Positions 11,010 to 23,211 of a stretch of 64,000 nucleotides of DNA are shown here, one piece after another. The stretch spans positions 83,088,253-83,152,252 of the forward strand of contig NC_079135.1 in assembly GCF_945859705.1 (NCBI RefSeq), written 5' to 3'. Every line of letters starts with the position of its first letter. Within the stretch, counting starts at the first letter, position 1. Below the pieces are notes generated by a model. It searched no databases. It had not been told where the DNA came from and saw nothing but the letters and a program-made list of their open reading frames with translations. This DNA is from Episyrphus balteatus (taxonomy: Eukaryota; Arthropoda; Insecta; Diptera; Syrphidae). The translations under genes and the position numbers were made by a program.

Positions 11010-13060
11010 TTGTAGAGAGTTGATTTTTGTTGCTATAGATAGATGAGACTAATTTAAGAATAGGGTAAATTAGGGCATTATGGCATACCTAAGTACAAAC
11101 TCAAATAACTTTGCTACGGACAACAATTTTTACTTCAATTATTTTTTAAAATTTAATTTCATAAATCCGTAACATATAATAATATATAATAAAAATTCAA
11201 GCTATTTTAGAAAAAATAAATTAAATTAAAAATAGTCCAAAAAAAACCATATTGCCCTATGTACGGGCAATATGGCGAACCCCATTTACTTCGGAGCCCT
11301 TTACTTTTTTTACGTATATTCGGCATTTCTGAAATATAATTGTAAATAAGTTTCATAAAATTGAGGTTAATTTCAAATTCAAAAAAAATGCAGAGACATT
11401 ATGTACCTAAGTTACTTTTTAAATTAGTTTTACATAAGGGCATTATGGCGCAGTTGGGTATAATATAGCACCATAATGCCCTTATTGCATCTGGGCCATA
11501 TTGCAAAATATACACATATTCACAAAACACCAAAAATCAAACATAATTTTTACTTTATTTAAAATATTACAAGTTATATAACCAAACCAAAACTGTACTC
11601 TGCATTCCGCTCTTCACAACAAACACGTGCACTGTATAGTTACCGAGATACACACAAACAAAAACAAAGCGATATTATATTGGAACCCAGAACCGGTATT
11701 TTTGTTTTGTTTTCTTTTTTGTTTTTCACAAAAATAATAGCACTGACCTGCGATTTTCACAAGGCTAGTGTTCGACGAAGACCAAAGTTTCTGCATTGGT
11801 TTTATTTAAAAACGAGTATTGGAAGTATGGTAGTTGAGAGGTGCGCCATAATGCCCGAAGTTACCCTAACTGCATTTAAGAAAAAATTCTAAAAAAAATT
11901 TGAAACTAAGCCATAACGTTTTGTTTGAACGTTAAACACGTGTTGTGGCTATGAAAAAATGATGATTTTTGGTAGGAAAATTTTTTTTTGACAATTCGCC
12001 AGGTAAAAGATGAGGGAAAAAAAGGGGTATTTTTGGGTAGTTTTTGAGTTTTAGTTTTTTTTTTTTTGGAGTGTTCAATAATCTCAAACTTATAATACAT
12101 GTAGGTTTTGGTCTTATGCATACATGTGCAAAAAATTGGAATCGTTTAGAGAGTTTTGACTGAATAACGGAAGAAACAAGTTTTTAAAACACACGTTTTT
12201 GACCGTTTTTAACCGATTTTCATCGTTTTTTATTTTTATCTTTTTTTCTTTAATAGATACAGGAATAAAGTATATGGAGTAATGATAGACCATGACCACG
12301 ACTAAATGTGTGCGAAGTTTCAATCATTTTCGTAAACACAATTTTTAGACAACGGTAAAATAAAATTTTAGAATTCAACAAGTTATAACTTTTTACCAAG
12401 AGCAGATAGAAATTTTATTAAACTTTTCTGAGCATCCTGATACAATTACCTTTCATTTGGTATATCAGACATAACCGTAGACTAACTACAAGCTACACAA
12501 TGTTAAATCAAGAAACTTGCGAAAAACCTCAAAACACCAGTGGAGATCTGTTGCCCCCCGAACAGCCACACCAGTGTGGGAAGTACCGTAATCTCAGTCT
12601 GGAAATTCGACATGGTTGACCTTAAAAAATTCTAACTTCTCTTGTAGGCATCTTTGAAATGAGATTGATACGTAATATGAAAGGTGAAATAATAAGCTTT
12701 CACATGGTATAAAATTGTTTATAGGTTGTCAAACAAAGAAAATGTATACCATAGCTAGCGAACATAAAAGTAAATGTTTTTTTTTGCTTTTTTTTAATGA
12801 AATTCGATGGAGTTCAAAAAATTCTAGCTCTTTTTGTAGATGTCTCATAGTTTTGATCGATATATATATATTTTGAGCTAAGACAATAAGCTTTCAGATG
12901 GTATAAAATTTTTTATATGTTGTTAGGGATAAAATGGAATTGATGAGTTTTTTGCTTTTTTTTGATGAAAATGATTGTTTTCAATAAATTATTTTTATAT
13001 TTTTTGTGCATTGTAAAAATTTAAAAATTGTTTAATTCTTAAGAAGAAATCCTTGGCTTT
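11010..13060 (+). repeat. Family-1 interspersed repeat, copy A
   Basis: Long segments match copy B (37925-39070), including a shared run through 'gttataactttt', 'caccagtggagatctgttgcc' and 'taagaagaaat'. They also match the arms of the element at 41110-44434 and, more distantly, copy C at 17005-18500. The repeat is interrupted at 11061 by a TA-flanked element. It ends near 13060 after TTTTAAATTGCA, where copies A and B diverge. No conserved reading frame is shared by the copies, so it is a non-coding repeat. Confidence 0.75.
11061..11868. mobile_element. TA-flanked pogo/Tc1-type element, GGGCATTATGGC phrase
   Basis: The element 11063-11866 (804 bp) lies between TA dinucleotides. Ends read GGGTAA followed by GGGCATTATGGC after a few bases. 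The phrase is on the plus strand near 11073, 11267 (GGGCAATATGGC) and 11438. It is on the minus strand near 11470, 11492 and 11843. The insertion is proven by comparison with family-1 copy B. There, AATTTAAGAATAACTGCATT (37966-37985) is continuous with a single TA, while here the same sequence is split with TA on both sides. No transposase is seen. Confidence 0.9.
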
Positions 13061-16000
13061 TAAATTGCACTGTGGTGGTGTATGCGCAACTTTTTTTTTT
13101 ACTAAAACTTAATGAACATTGTTTTATTCTAATTATTCAAATCTTCGTCTTTTTTATCCTCGTCTTATTTTAATGATATTTTAATTAATATCAAGATTTA
13201 TATTTTAAATGAAACCACAACAAAGAATCCATAAAGTTCTTTAACATATATTTTGCGAAAAGGGTTTTTTTTTCAGGTTCTGAATTATTGTGTGATAAAG
13301 ATATCATAACAGCTGACATTATTTTGTTACATTTTGGATAAAAACCAAGAATTTTTAGACTTTATAAAATTATTTCGGGTGAAAGGGTGTTACTTTGGCG
13401 TTATTTTTTTTTTACTTCGGATTTGAATTTTAAATATTATAATCAATTAGAATTAGAATATTTTGGTTAAATGAAGAACTAAATATTCAATTTTGTTGAA
13501 CACTGTATTGTTTGTAATGTAATCTTTACTTTAAAACATAGTTGGCAACAATATGTATAAGTCCAACAAATTAATTTTTTAGTAAAATCAATAATAGAGA
13601 TGTCAAAATTGTGGTAGTATGATAAAAAAAAATACAAGAAATAGCGGATTTATAGGCTTTAAAGTGTGATTTACAAGTTTGATGCTTTTTTGACATTGTT
13701 TTCAAAACTTTTGATTTTTTTTTCGTGACTTTTTGTCATGAAATGGCAGTTTAAATGATTTGAAGCGCCAAAAAACAACAAAGACACCACCGTGGGTTCG
13801 TCTGTCCTCCCTTCTGAATGGATTTTTATAGATTTTTATAGAATTCTGAAAGATGTTTTTTACATCTCCGATACAAATTTTTTAAGTTATGTATTTTAAT
13901 TTTCTCTAAGACTCACTTGGGAGTTAAAAAAACAAAAACAAAATTTTATGTTCATCCCGAAACCTGTATTCGTTCCAAAAACATCTGTCACTTTGATTTC
14001 TTTTGGGAGGTCTTTAACACTTTTGATTTTAATTCCACTAAAATATTACAAAAATATCATAAAAAATAATACCTTTGTAATTTTAAAATAACATTGTAGC
14101 CTTGACTCTTTTGGGCGCTTAAATTCTCATTTTATATCTCAAAAGTAGATAAAAATGTAACTGCATGAATACTTACAATACACAGCTAAAATGACACTTC
14201 CTTATAAAATACAATTTTCCCTTGGGCAGTCAAAAGAACCGCCCAACTTTTCATCTCTACCTACAGAAAGCACCTATAAAACTTATCACAAAATTCTGTG
14301 TTCCATTAAGTAACCACATCACTTTACACCGAAATACGCAAAACAATATCCTTAAAAGCCCTCACATTACTTTTTATACGAAATCGCTGCACGATTTGTA
14401 ATACATTAACACCAAACGTTCGTTTTACCACACACATACATACATGCATATACGAAACTCACGATGCGATAGTTCACCGTGATAATTTGCTAACTCCCCC
14501 TCGGTGACAGCCGAGGTAACTGGCACATAACTTTGCTGCTGCTCGCGAATATCGCTTGCTGCTGCTTTGCCATTGCCATATAATGCACCACACACATTTT
14601 ATGGTGCATCACGAGGATACTCTTTTACGTAGAGGTTATATTCAGAAGAGTAGATACATACTTTTGGAATTTCACACCCGCAAAATGATTGCATTAACCC
14701 CTTTTGCGAAAATAAATATGTGCATCTACATCAAGTACTTTCATTATTCCCGGTGGCGATGGCGGCGGTATGATATAGCTGCACTATCTGTATACAAATA
14801 TACTTTACAAATATTTTACAAATTTACATCTTCATGGGCGGTATGTGTAAAACAACCCATATAAAGGCTCTTTATAGTCATACTAAAAATGTGACCTTTT
14901 TTATTCAAAGAGAGCTCAAGATAGTATCTATCTACACAAAATCTGCTTATCCTAGAGTTTATTGCATTTTTGTATTGGTACAATGTTCTGTGAATTCCAA
15001 ACCATGATAGGTGCATTTTCAGATTAATCGACCAAGGATACACCTAAAAAAAAAAAAATTTGTAGGTAAATATGGAAAGAAAATAATTATGTAATCAACC
15101 TACAAGGTCATTGAATTGATTGTTTACAATAATATTCATATTTCGATTTATTTTGCAATTCAAAAATGATGTATATTTTAAAATTAATGATGGCTGAAAG
15201 ATAAATCCTACGTTGAATTGGTTAATCCTGCTATATACATTGAATGTACCTACCATTATTTTACGAGGGCAATTATTTCTCAGGAACGGACGTAAAAATC
15301 CACAGGGTTATGGCGCCAGCCTGCATTATGTTCAATTTTTGTACCTACTTGCAGTGGCGTATCGAGGGGGGGGGCTCAAGCCCCCCCCCCCCCCCCCAGC
15401 CTGCAAAATCATGTTACTATTTAGCTGATTTCATCATAATCTACATGATTAACTGAAACTTCTTCGTAAATCGTAGAGATTTTTGTTGTTTTGACGTCGA
15501 ATTACATCACCGTTAAATTTTGCAAAGCTTCTTATGCAATCACGTCTTATGCATTCACTTGTGTTGCCGATAGTGAAATTAGGTGTTCTACATTTTTTCG
15601 CTCATTTCGATTTTCTGATCGAATTCAATTCGCTTTGTTTCTGCTCGTGAGCTTGGTATCTTTTTCAATGAATCTCTAATTTTTGGACAAAATATTATCA
15701 AAACTTATATTTCTATTGTTTTGTAATGTTTATTTGTTGTTAATTTAATACAAAATACATAAAACACATGAGGCATGAAATATCATGCCTCTGTGTTTGC
15801 AACCTCATTCGCTTTACACTTTATCTAATTCATTTTTCTTTGAAAATTTGCAATAATATCGCCCATGTTCTGCATTTCACTTACATATTTCATATGTCTC
15901 GCAAAATGTGACTTCTTATTTTTTCTTTTAAATTCTGATTTTTTTCAATAAAGTTGCCAATAAAATTGCATCCATGTTCTTCAAAGTAGCAGTAATTTAA

Positions 16001-16560
16001 CTTTAGAAACAAAATAAAAATGGATGATCCTTCAGTTTTGACAGTTCGAAGCATTTTCGAAGTTTTCGAAATCGATCGAAAAGATCAATTTCACGTGAAA
16101 TTGAAAAGTGATGCCAGTTCACTTTCGGTCGAATTGCGGAAATATGGGCATTTATACCGAAAAAATTGATGAGTATAGCTCAAAAATTAGAAGTTATAGG
16201 AATAAATCTGTAAACAGTTTTGAATTCAGCACATGAAAAAGTTCGAACGAAAAAGTGTTTTTTTTTTTTTTTAAAGATTACTAAACACCTTGCTGGCTGT
16301 GTAAAATGTTTGGGATACAAGAACTTGGAAAAATAGCTACTTTGAATATGAAAGGAGACAGGAGTACGAAGTTGTCAGGAGCAGTAAAATGCTACTATAC
16401 GACTTTCAGTACCGCAGCACAGCGCTTTTCTCTCGATCAAAGATGAATAAAAAAAGAGCCAAATTTGTAGTACATTTACCTTATCAAAAATTTTTGAAAA
16501 ATTTTTCAGCCCCCCCAAATTTTCATTAGGTATTGATATTTACTCAAAAATCGATCCCAA
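13061..16560. other. Mostly unassigned DNA with repeat traces
   Basis: Near 13240-13400 there is a stretch related to the 1.7-2.7 kb tandem repeat (CATAACAGCTGAC, AAAGGGTGTT). At 13627-13645 the string AATACAAGAAATAGCGGA resembles the start of the Helitron-like 3' end at 18571. At 14200-15000 the composition is less repetitive and the frames there have no domain. At 15352-15397 the string CAGTGGCGTATCGAG leads into G9/C17 tracts, which resembles a hAT end, but I found no partner. No RNA gene is seen. Confidence 0.45.
15366..15397. repeat. G9-CTCAAG-C17 hairpin-forming tract
   Basis: Nine G, the hexamer CTCAAG, then 17 C (15381-15397). The G and C tracts can pair as a stem. The preceding CAGTGGCGTATCGAG is like hAT termini from other animals, so this may be one end of an otherwise unrecognised element. 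Confidence 0.6.
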
Positions 16561-16574
16561 AAACGCGTGACATT

Positions 16575-16870
16575 ATTTTTCACCGACTTCCAAAAAGGAG
16601 AAGGTATTCAATTCCTCTGTATTTTTTTTTTTTTTTTTGTGTTTGTTACCTCATAACTTTGGACTGAGTGAACCAATTTTGATAATTCTTTTTGTATTGG
16701 AAAGCTGGTGGCTGCAATGTGGTCCCATTCGATCAGTTTTAGCTATAGGAACTATTAGAAAAACCATAAAAAGTCGGTTTTGTTTTTTGATAAAAAAGAT
16801 TATCTTCAGTATCAGTCAAATTTTCTTACATCTATTATATATATTAAAGTTTGGTTTTGTGTACGTTCGC
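16575..16870 (+). repeat. Fragment of a widespread insect repeat
   Basis: CACCGACTTCCAAAAAGGAG, then a poly-T tract, 'gttacctcataactttgga' and 'gtggtcccattcgatc', match a repeat pattern I recognise from many insect genomes. I cannot say from memory whether the source is a LINE 3' region or a Helitron. The overlapping frame 16637-16873 shows no conserved domain. Confidence 0.5.
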
Positions 16871-17004
16871 TAACCGGCCACAACGGCTGACTTATTTTCT
16901 TTATTTTTTTTTTTAAATCAAAGAGGAGAAGGTTTAAGGCAAAAAAATTTAAGATTTCATAGGGTAAATAGGGGTAACACGACATTGAAAAAAGAGGCTA
17001 TTTT

Positions 17005-18500
17005 CTAAACGGTAAGTTGTAAAGAGTTGACTTTTTTTTAAATGATAGACAAATTTATTCAATAGTTAACAGGTATTGAAAAAATTCAAAAAAAATTTCA
17101 AAACCAAGTTGTGAAGTTTTTTTAGCAGTCACTCAAGTAGCACATTGGTGTATAAATTGGTGTAAATTCATTAATTTTGGTGTAAAATTGAGGAAATTGA
17201 AAAAATATGGTGTATTTCTCAAAATTAGTGGTATAAAAATTATACCACTGTCTTTTCTGTGAAAAATTTCAACATTTTTTTAAGATTCGGTGCAAAAAAT
17301 ACACCGATATTCAGTTGTTTTTATAATATACCATTAATGGTGCATAAAATTATTCGATTCTGAAATCAACCAAAACGGTATATTTTGTACACTCTCTTTG
17401 GTGTAGGAAGCACACCCTGTGGACATAAAATTCACCAGAATGCATAAATGGGAGACGCCATATTTTTCAATGGCCGCCATTTAAAAAAAGAAGACAGCAA
17501 TTAATTTTTTTTACTATAATAGTATATTTATTGACCTAATTATCCCGTAGTCTTGTTTTTTCCATTCGGTATATTATATTATAAAAGAACTCTTCTAAAA
17601 AAATGTAAAAACAACAACAAAATTATAATTTTTGAAAAAACTGATTTTTAAAATCGAACAAAAAAATCATTAATTCAGTGACATTTTTGAGGCGCTTGAT
17701 TTTTAGAGGGGGTAGTATCTAAAATTAGTAGACAGAATGTGTTTCGTTTTTAAATTAGGCAAACAAATTCATATTTAACCATTAGTTTCTTATGGCAATA
17801 TTATGAAAGTGAATAAAAGTTCATTTACATTTATTTCATAACAAATGGTGTGAATTAGAATTCATCACACTGTTTGAGGTAAAAAATAAACTTTGGTTCA
17901 AATTTTAAATCAGAATAATTTAAATGGTGTATTTTATCCGTAGATTTATTGTGTATTTTTCAATTTCAAAAGTATAATTTTCACCAAAAACCAGATAATT
18001 TAATATACCACTAGCGCCATTTATACACCAAAATCGGTATATTTTTTTAACCACCGGAGTTTATTATATACGAGAAAATGGTGTATTTTTTATATTCAAA
18101 ATGCATATCACGAAAGTGCAAAAAATACACCAAATATTTTGGTGTATTTTAGACTTTTGTGCTACTTGAGCATAGACCTTCGACAAAAGACTAATTACAC
18201 ATACGCAAAATTTTACACAGAAATTTGAGTTACACCATCAGAAAGATATTAAAAAAAAATTTGGGGTCTAATACGGATTTGTTTCATAGGCCCTGTATTT
18301 TGAAATACAAATTTTTGAAAAACAACTAATTTTTAGGGACATTTTTTAGTAGTTTTTTTTATTTTTTTGAATTTTCCAAAGCCTGCAAAAAATCTCAAAC
18401 TAATAGAAAATATAGGTTTTAGTTATGCCCATGCATGAGTATTTTGCAAAGGCCACTTTTGCTAAAAGTTTAAAAGTGAATATTTTTAAACTCATTTTAT
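17005..18500 (+). repeat. Family-1 interspersed repeat, diverged copy C
   Basis: Left part (17005-17131) and right part (18171-18500) line up with copies A and B: 'gtaaagagttgac', then the later 'taatacggatttg', 'gaatttttgaaaaac'-like and 'tatgcccatgcatga' segments. Identity is clearly lower than between A and B. The copy is split by the element at 17132-18170. Confidence 0.55.
17132..18170. mobile_element. Inverted-repeat element with GGTGTAT phrase array
   Basis: It begins CTCAAGTAGCACA and ends with the exact complement TGTGCTACTTGAG. Between them GGTGTA-type words, often extended as GGTGTATTTTT, and their complements (TACACC) occur well over ten times, densest in the first and last 300 bp. 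It sits inside family-1 copy C. Target duplication is unclear: CA flanks both ends, but two bases are not convincing. No transposase is visible and the superfamily is undecided. Confidence 0.65.
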
Positions 18501-18570
18501 GAACTTTTCAAGTTTTGATCCTCTTTTTCATTTGAAAATTAGCTAATTACAGAGTCAAAAATTAGAAATA

Positions 18571-18611
18571 AATACAAGAAATGGCGGAATGAAGTCCGCC
18601 GGGTCAACTAG
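18571..18611 (+). mobile_element. Helitron-like 3' terminus
   Basis: A 6-bp stem GGCGGA/TCCGCC (18583-18588, 18595-18600) with a 6-base loop is followed 7 bases later by CTAG (18608-18611) and then T. A short GC-rich hairpin, a CTRR end and insertion before T are the Helitron 3' signature. The 5' TC end was not located. The stretch before it, AATACAAGAAATGGCGGA, resembles 13627-13645. Confidence 0.55.
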
Positions 18612-21035
18612 TCTTTTTATGATAAAATGTTGCTACCTAATGTTTTTCAAAATAAAATGTAAAAAAAATCGAAAAATAAGTATTTAACTTTAAAAAAAAT
18701 CTAAAACTTACTTAAAACATACAAATGTTAAAGGAAGGTTGAAAAATATCAATTAAAAAAAATGTACTTGAAATTAAAAAAATATTAAAAAATTTTATAA
18801 CAACCAAAAATATTTTGCATTTAAAATAGTAAAATTTTATTGCTTTGAAAATTGTGTTGCTTTGATCATTTAAGCTTTTGTTAAGCATATGCAAAGTTTC
18901 CTTGAGTACCTACTACCAAATTATGAGGTTATGAAGATTATTATAAGAGTTAAAGTAGGGTTGACATACAGAAGTTTCCAATTTGAAAGAATGAAAAATT
19001 AGGATTATTTTTTTGTATTTTCAGAATTACCTTAACTTTCATTTGAAACTAATTTTTTACCTCTAACCTTATGAGCTTACTATTTAAACAGTCATCGTTA
19101 TGTTTTAGCAGCTAAGGTTCATAGTTTTTAAGTTACCCAATTTTCAGTTTTGTGTGAGGTTTCATCGAAATCGTTTAAAATGAGTGTAGGTATTATTTTT
19201 GGTGAAAAAAAAATACAAAAATCAGTCTGTAGAGTCTCTTTAAAAATTATACATACCATGAAGTTTGAATTAAATCGAGTCTTTCAAATTAAAAAAAAAA
19301 AAAAATTGAAAATATTTTCGAATAAACTGCAAATTTACATTTATTTAAACAAAAATCTAAAAGGGCAATCAACTACCTACTTCTTTCTGAGTTTTGCACT
19401 ACCCCAAAAATTTATCTTTTCATTAATACTCTTATATTGACGGAGATAATTCCTATGCAGGCATTTATTTATCCAATAAAAATATGTTTAACAAACGCAA
19501 TAAAATACATTTTTGCCGAAACTTACTCCATTAAAGTCTTCATTTAAAGTCCTACCCTGGCTATATTCATCATACCTACTGTGGCCAAGACACATTATAA
19601 ATGAGAAAATTTCAACTGTAAAAATTTTGCATTGCGCATATATAAGGCTTTCGGAACTCGGAAGGCAGAGAGCAGCCCTTGTTATTATTGGAGCATCATA
19701 ACCTAAATAAATCCTGCAGCAGCGTAAAAGGAGTGCTCTGAAAATATTATATGGGAAATTCCCACAGGAAAATTACTTTCTGTTTTTTTTTTCTTTTTTT
19801 GTAAATTTCTTTCAACCATGCAAAATGCAAAACAGATGCATTCAACATCATGTTGCTGCAAGGTGGTGCACAGGATCTCGTATCGCATCTTAGCTCTAAA
19901 AACTCCCATTGCTGGCAAAAAAACGGGAGAATTCAAATTTGAAAACGCACACAATCACACATACACTCACACATGTGGAGAGAATCTTGATATTATAGTT
20001 TTTTTTTTTTCTCTGTTCATATACGTTTTCTAGTACCTAAGCTCAGATCTCATGATGGTTCTTCATATTTCATGTGCAAAAGCTTCTATGACAGGATTTT
20101 AATTGCTCTTTAATGTGCCTCAGGTCACCATCATCCTATTCTCATATGGTGGAGAGGATACCCAGAGTCACTTGGATAAAGTTTACTATCACCAAAGGAT
20201 TTCTCGTTTTCGTTTTTGTCCTCGCTCGTCCTCCACCATGCATCATGAAAAATGACGATGGGCGATAGTGCAGCGCTCGCTGCAGCAGCAGCGTGCTGGA
20301 TCCATGATTTCACATTTACCAACCTACCTCCGTTCCGTTTCTTGGAGTTTTCGCTCAACTTTTTTTTTTATATTTTTTTATTTTCGTGTTTTCCTCCCGG
20401 GTAAAGTCAAGGTATTGGGGTTTCCTGGCGTAATTCATTCACATGGAATAAGAAAATTGGCTAGCTGCATAATATTTGCTTTTTCTCACTGCAATTGGCC
20501 CTCTCCTTTCAAAATTAAACCTCTCTCTCACTTAATTTCAAGGAAACCAATAAATTTTATCATCTTCGTATAAATGGCTTGTCTGTTTGGGAGTAGAATA
20601 ATGGAGGTAATGTTAAACGATTTTCATTCATTATATTTGGATGCATGTATAAGAAGTTTTCCCGAAAACAAAAACTTACCTAAAATTTGTGTAGATGTGC
20701 ATTTAGTATCTGGCAACCTAAAGACTCAAAGAAACACGATAGAAAACTATTATAGCCTTAACTGGAAATAAATTTAATTGAAGATGTTAGTTCTGATGAA
20801 CATATTCAAAAATACAAATAATTTCTTTGTTCAAAAACTTGAAAACTCTTGTTGGTTAACAATATTGAAAATCTACTACAAAGTAAATGAAACAAAAGAC
20901 ACAATAAGTAAGATACAGATTATTGATGTCCGTTCCAAAAAGATTTAAGTCTATTTTTAAAGTGGTAGGACATATGTCAAATGTCAATTTTGTACATACA
21001 TATACTTTAACCGACAGTTTAGACTCATTACACTG
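18612..21035. other. Unassigned DNA
   Basis: About 2.4 kb with short frames only. The segment 19500-20770 is less A/T-run-rich and has frames of 60-100 codons on both strands, but none shows a domain, signal peptide or convincing codon bias. No terminus or RNA gene recognised. Confidence 0.4.
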
Positions 21036-21897
21036 GTCAACAAAATTGAACTTTTTTTGCCACAAGAACCAAGATATACTTTTCTAGAGGTTTTTGATAT
21101 GCTAAATCCGAATCTGAAGTCAGAAAAATTTGATTTGCCTACGTTTTTGAGATATTACCGTTATAAAATTTTAAAAAACGTCATTTTGGCTGTTTTCGAG
21201 CTTCTGTTTTTATGTGGGGTAATTCATTAATCATTATATAAACAAATTTGTACCGGTGATTATAAGAACAGATATTATTCTTTCAAAAACTGTTTAATTT
21301 TTCCCGATATCTCTTTAATTGCTCGAGATATCTTAAGTTTCAGTTAGTAAGCCAAAGAGAAACTAAATTTAATATAAAGTTAAAATATACTTTTCTAAAG
21401 GTTTTTGGGTTGCTGAACTCGAATCCGCAATCTTGAAATATATCCGTTATAAAAAAAGCATTTTTTTTTGCATTTTATAACGGTAATATTGAGCGTGAGC
21501 GGGACAGAGTATAAAAAAAGAGTACACCCAGAAAAATAATGGGCCTACCGAGAAGTGGGTTAAAACAAATGTGTTTAAAATAACGTAGTCTTGGTTAAAA
21601 ACAACTTAGTTCTTGTTGCTAAAATCAACGTAGTCGTCTCGGTTAAGTTAAATTGTTTATAATTACTATTTTACAAGGTTATTCTAAGCAATCAACTTGT
21701 TTTGGGTATATTTATCAAGAACCTCTGTTAAAATTTCAGATTTTAGAAAAATTTAACCGAGAAAGTGGGTAAGATTAAACAATTTTGAATAACCGAGTTG
21801 ACTTGTGTAATTTTAGCCGGGGTTTAGTTTGCAGGTGCTATATTAACAATCTTCTCTGTTAATTTTACACGAGTTTTACGTTGTTTTTAACGGGAGC
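21036..21897. repeat. Internally repeated AT-rich segment
   Basis: 'atatacttttcta(g/a)aggttttt' occurs near 21073 and again near 21388, each followed by a similar 'gctaaatccgaatc / gctgaactcgaatc' stretch. This indicates an old internal duplication with a period near 315 bp. From 21526, ACACCCAGAAAAATAATG leads into a region with several GGTTAA-type words. A similar ACACCCAGCAATAA start occurs near 25143. Confidence 0.4.
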
Positions 21898-22012
21898 GTA
21901 TCGGAATCCCGCTTTTTAAAATCCCGTTTTTCGAAAATCCCGAAAAAAAAGTTTCAAAATCCCGTTTACTAAAATACCGCTTTTTTAAATCCCGTTTTAT
22001 GAAATCCCGCAT
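21898..22012 (+). repeat. AATCCCG phrase cluster
   Basis: AATCCCG occurs about six times within 110 bp, separated by T-rich spacers, with one ATACCGC variant. No opposing cluster was found on the right, so this may be one end of a truncated element. Confidence 0.55.
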
Positions 22013-22017
22013 TTTTT

Positions 22018-22420
22018 TTTTAAATCCGATTATCTCTGAAACTGCCGATTCGATTTCAACGAAACTTTTTGCGAAGAAGCATTTCTATAATTTAAATATA
22101 ATTTTTAAAAAATTTTGAAAATTTTTTTTTGAAAAATCAAATTTTCGAAAACGGGACACTGAATTTTTTTGAAATTTTGTTTTTAGATTTTGATTAGTGA
22201 TTTCTACAAAATGGCATACCAAATTTATTTTAAAACTTTTTTTTTTAAATTATTTATAAAAAATTAGTTTTTTAAAAAACGGCTCTAACGATTTTGAAAA
22301 TTTTTTTTCTAAAAATGCATCTTAATATATCAATTAAAACTGCATACTTGTTTTGGAGGGCAATTTGATTTCAGATTTTATTTTACTTTAAAAAAAAACG
22401 AATTTTATTTAAAAAAAGGA
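22018..22420 (+). repeat. Family-2 repeat fragment
   Basis: It matches the inner part of the mini-me-like family (compare 29860-30240 and the complement of 53540-53900): 'aaaatggcatacc', 'aacggctc(t)aacgatttt' and 'gcatacttgtttt' are shared. The GTCT microsatellite half is missing. Confidence 0.6.
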
Positions 22421-22779
22421 GTTCGTGTACACATGTACACGCGACTGAAGTTATACTTCTCATTCAGTATATGTAAATGAATTTCATTTGATATTTTTAA
22501 TTTCTATTATGAAGTATTTAATCCACACTTAGTTTTTTTACATTTTTATCAAGTGAACAATAAATTAATTCTTTCATTCTCCTTGCGTCCATGTAGTTTT
22601 CAATTTATTCTGTGAAATTTACTCATGTTGTGTGGTTCAGAACGTACGGTATATGGTTAACGAAAGTAAATGAATTGCGCATAAAATGTTCGATATGGTA
22701 ATTTTATGAGAATTGTGTGTGCTTCAGCACTAGTAGTAGCAATATGGAACTTGCTGGGTTGCTACAAAGCTCAAAAGTT

Positions 22780-22975
22780 AGCTGAGCTCAGCTCAAATTT
22801 TGAGCTAGCTCACTTTTGAACTACATATGTACCATAGCTCAGCTCATTTGAGCTGAGCTGAAAGTGAGCTGAGCTGATGGTTAAGCTGAGCTGTTGGGTG
22901 AGCTGAGCTGTCGGTGAGCTGAGCTGAGCTGTTGGGTGAGCTAAGGTAAAGTGAACTAAGCTGAGCTGTGATGGG
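22780..22975. repeat. GAGCT-based minisatellite
   Basis: Runs of GAGCT/AGCTGAGCTG with interspersed 'gttgggt', 'gtcggt' and 'gatgggt' spacers. The same word also occurs in the opposite end of the host element (23911-23943), so it is a subterminal element motif that expanded. Confidence 0.75.
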
Positions 22976-23211
22976 TGAGAGGATACATTGATTTTTATTT
23001 GGAAAGTATAATGAAATATGAAGATATTTTAAACTTTTATAAAACACCATAGCTTAAGATGTTTGGTTCTAGTTATTAATGGAATTATTTTAACACATGG
23101 ATATTTTTATAAATAAAACAGATAATTGTTCGTGATCTTTTTTCTTGGTTTTTTTAATAGTAAATATATTTCTATTTTTTTAGTAAAATATTTCTTTTTT
23201 TATCATAAAAA

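Noticed and set aside
15352..16520. Possible hAT element starting CAGTGGCGTATCGAG with G and C tracts
   Set aside because: No complementary right end or 8-bp duplication found; the C7 run at 16510 is not followed by the expected tip.
17132..18170. CRISPR-like regularly spaced repeats (GGTGTAT)
   Set aside because: Units are short, irregularly spaced and on both strands, in a eukaryotic context. This is a transposon motif array.
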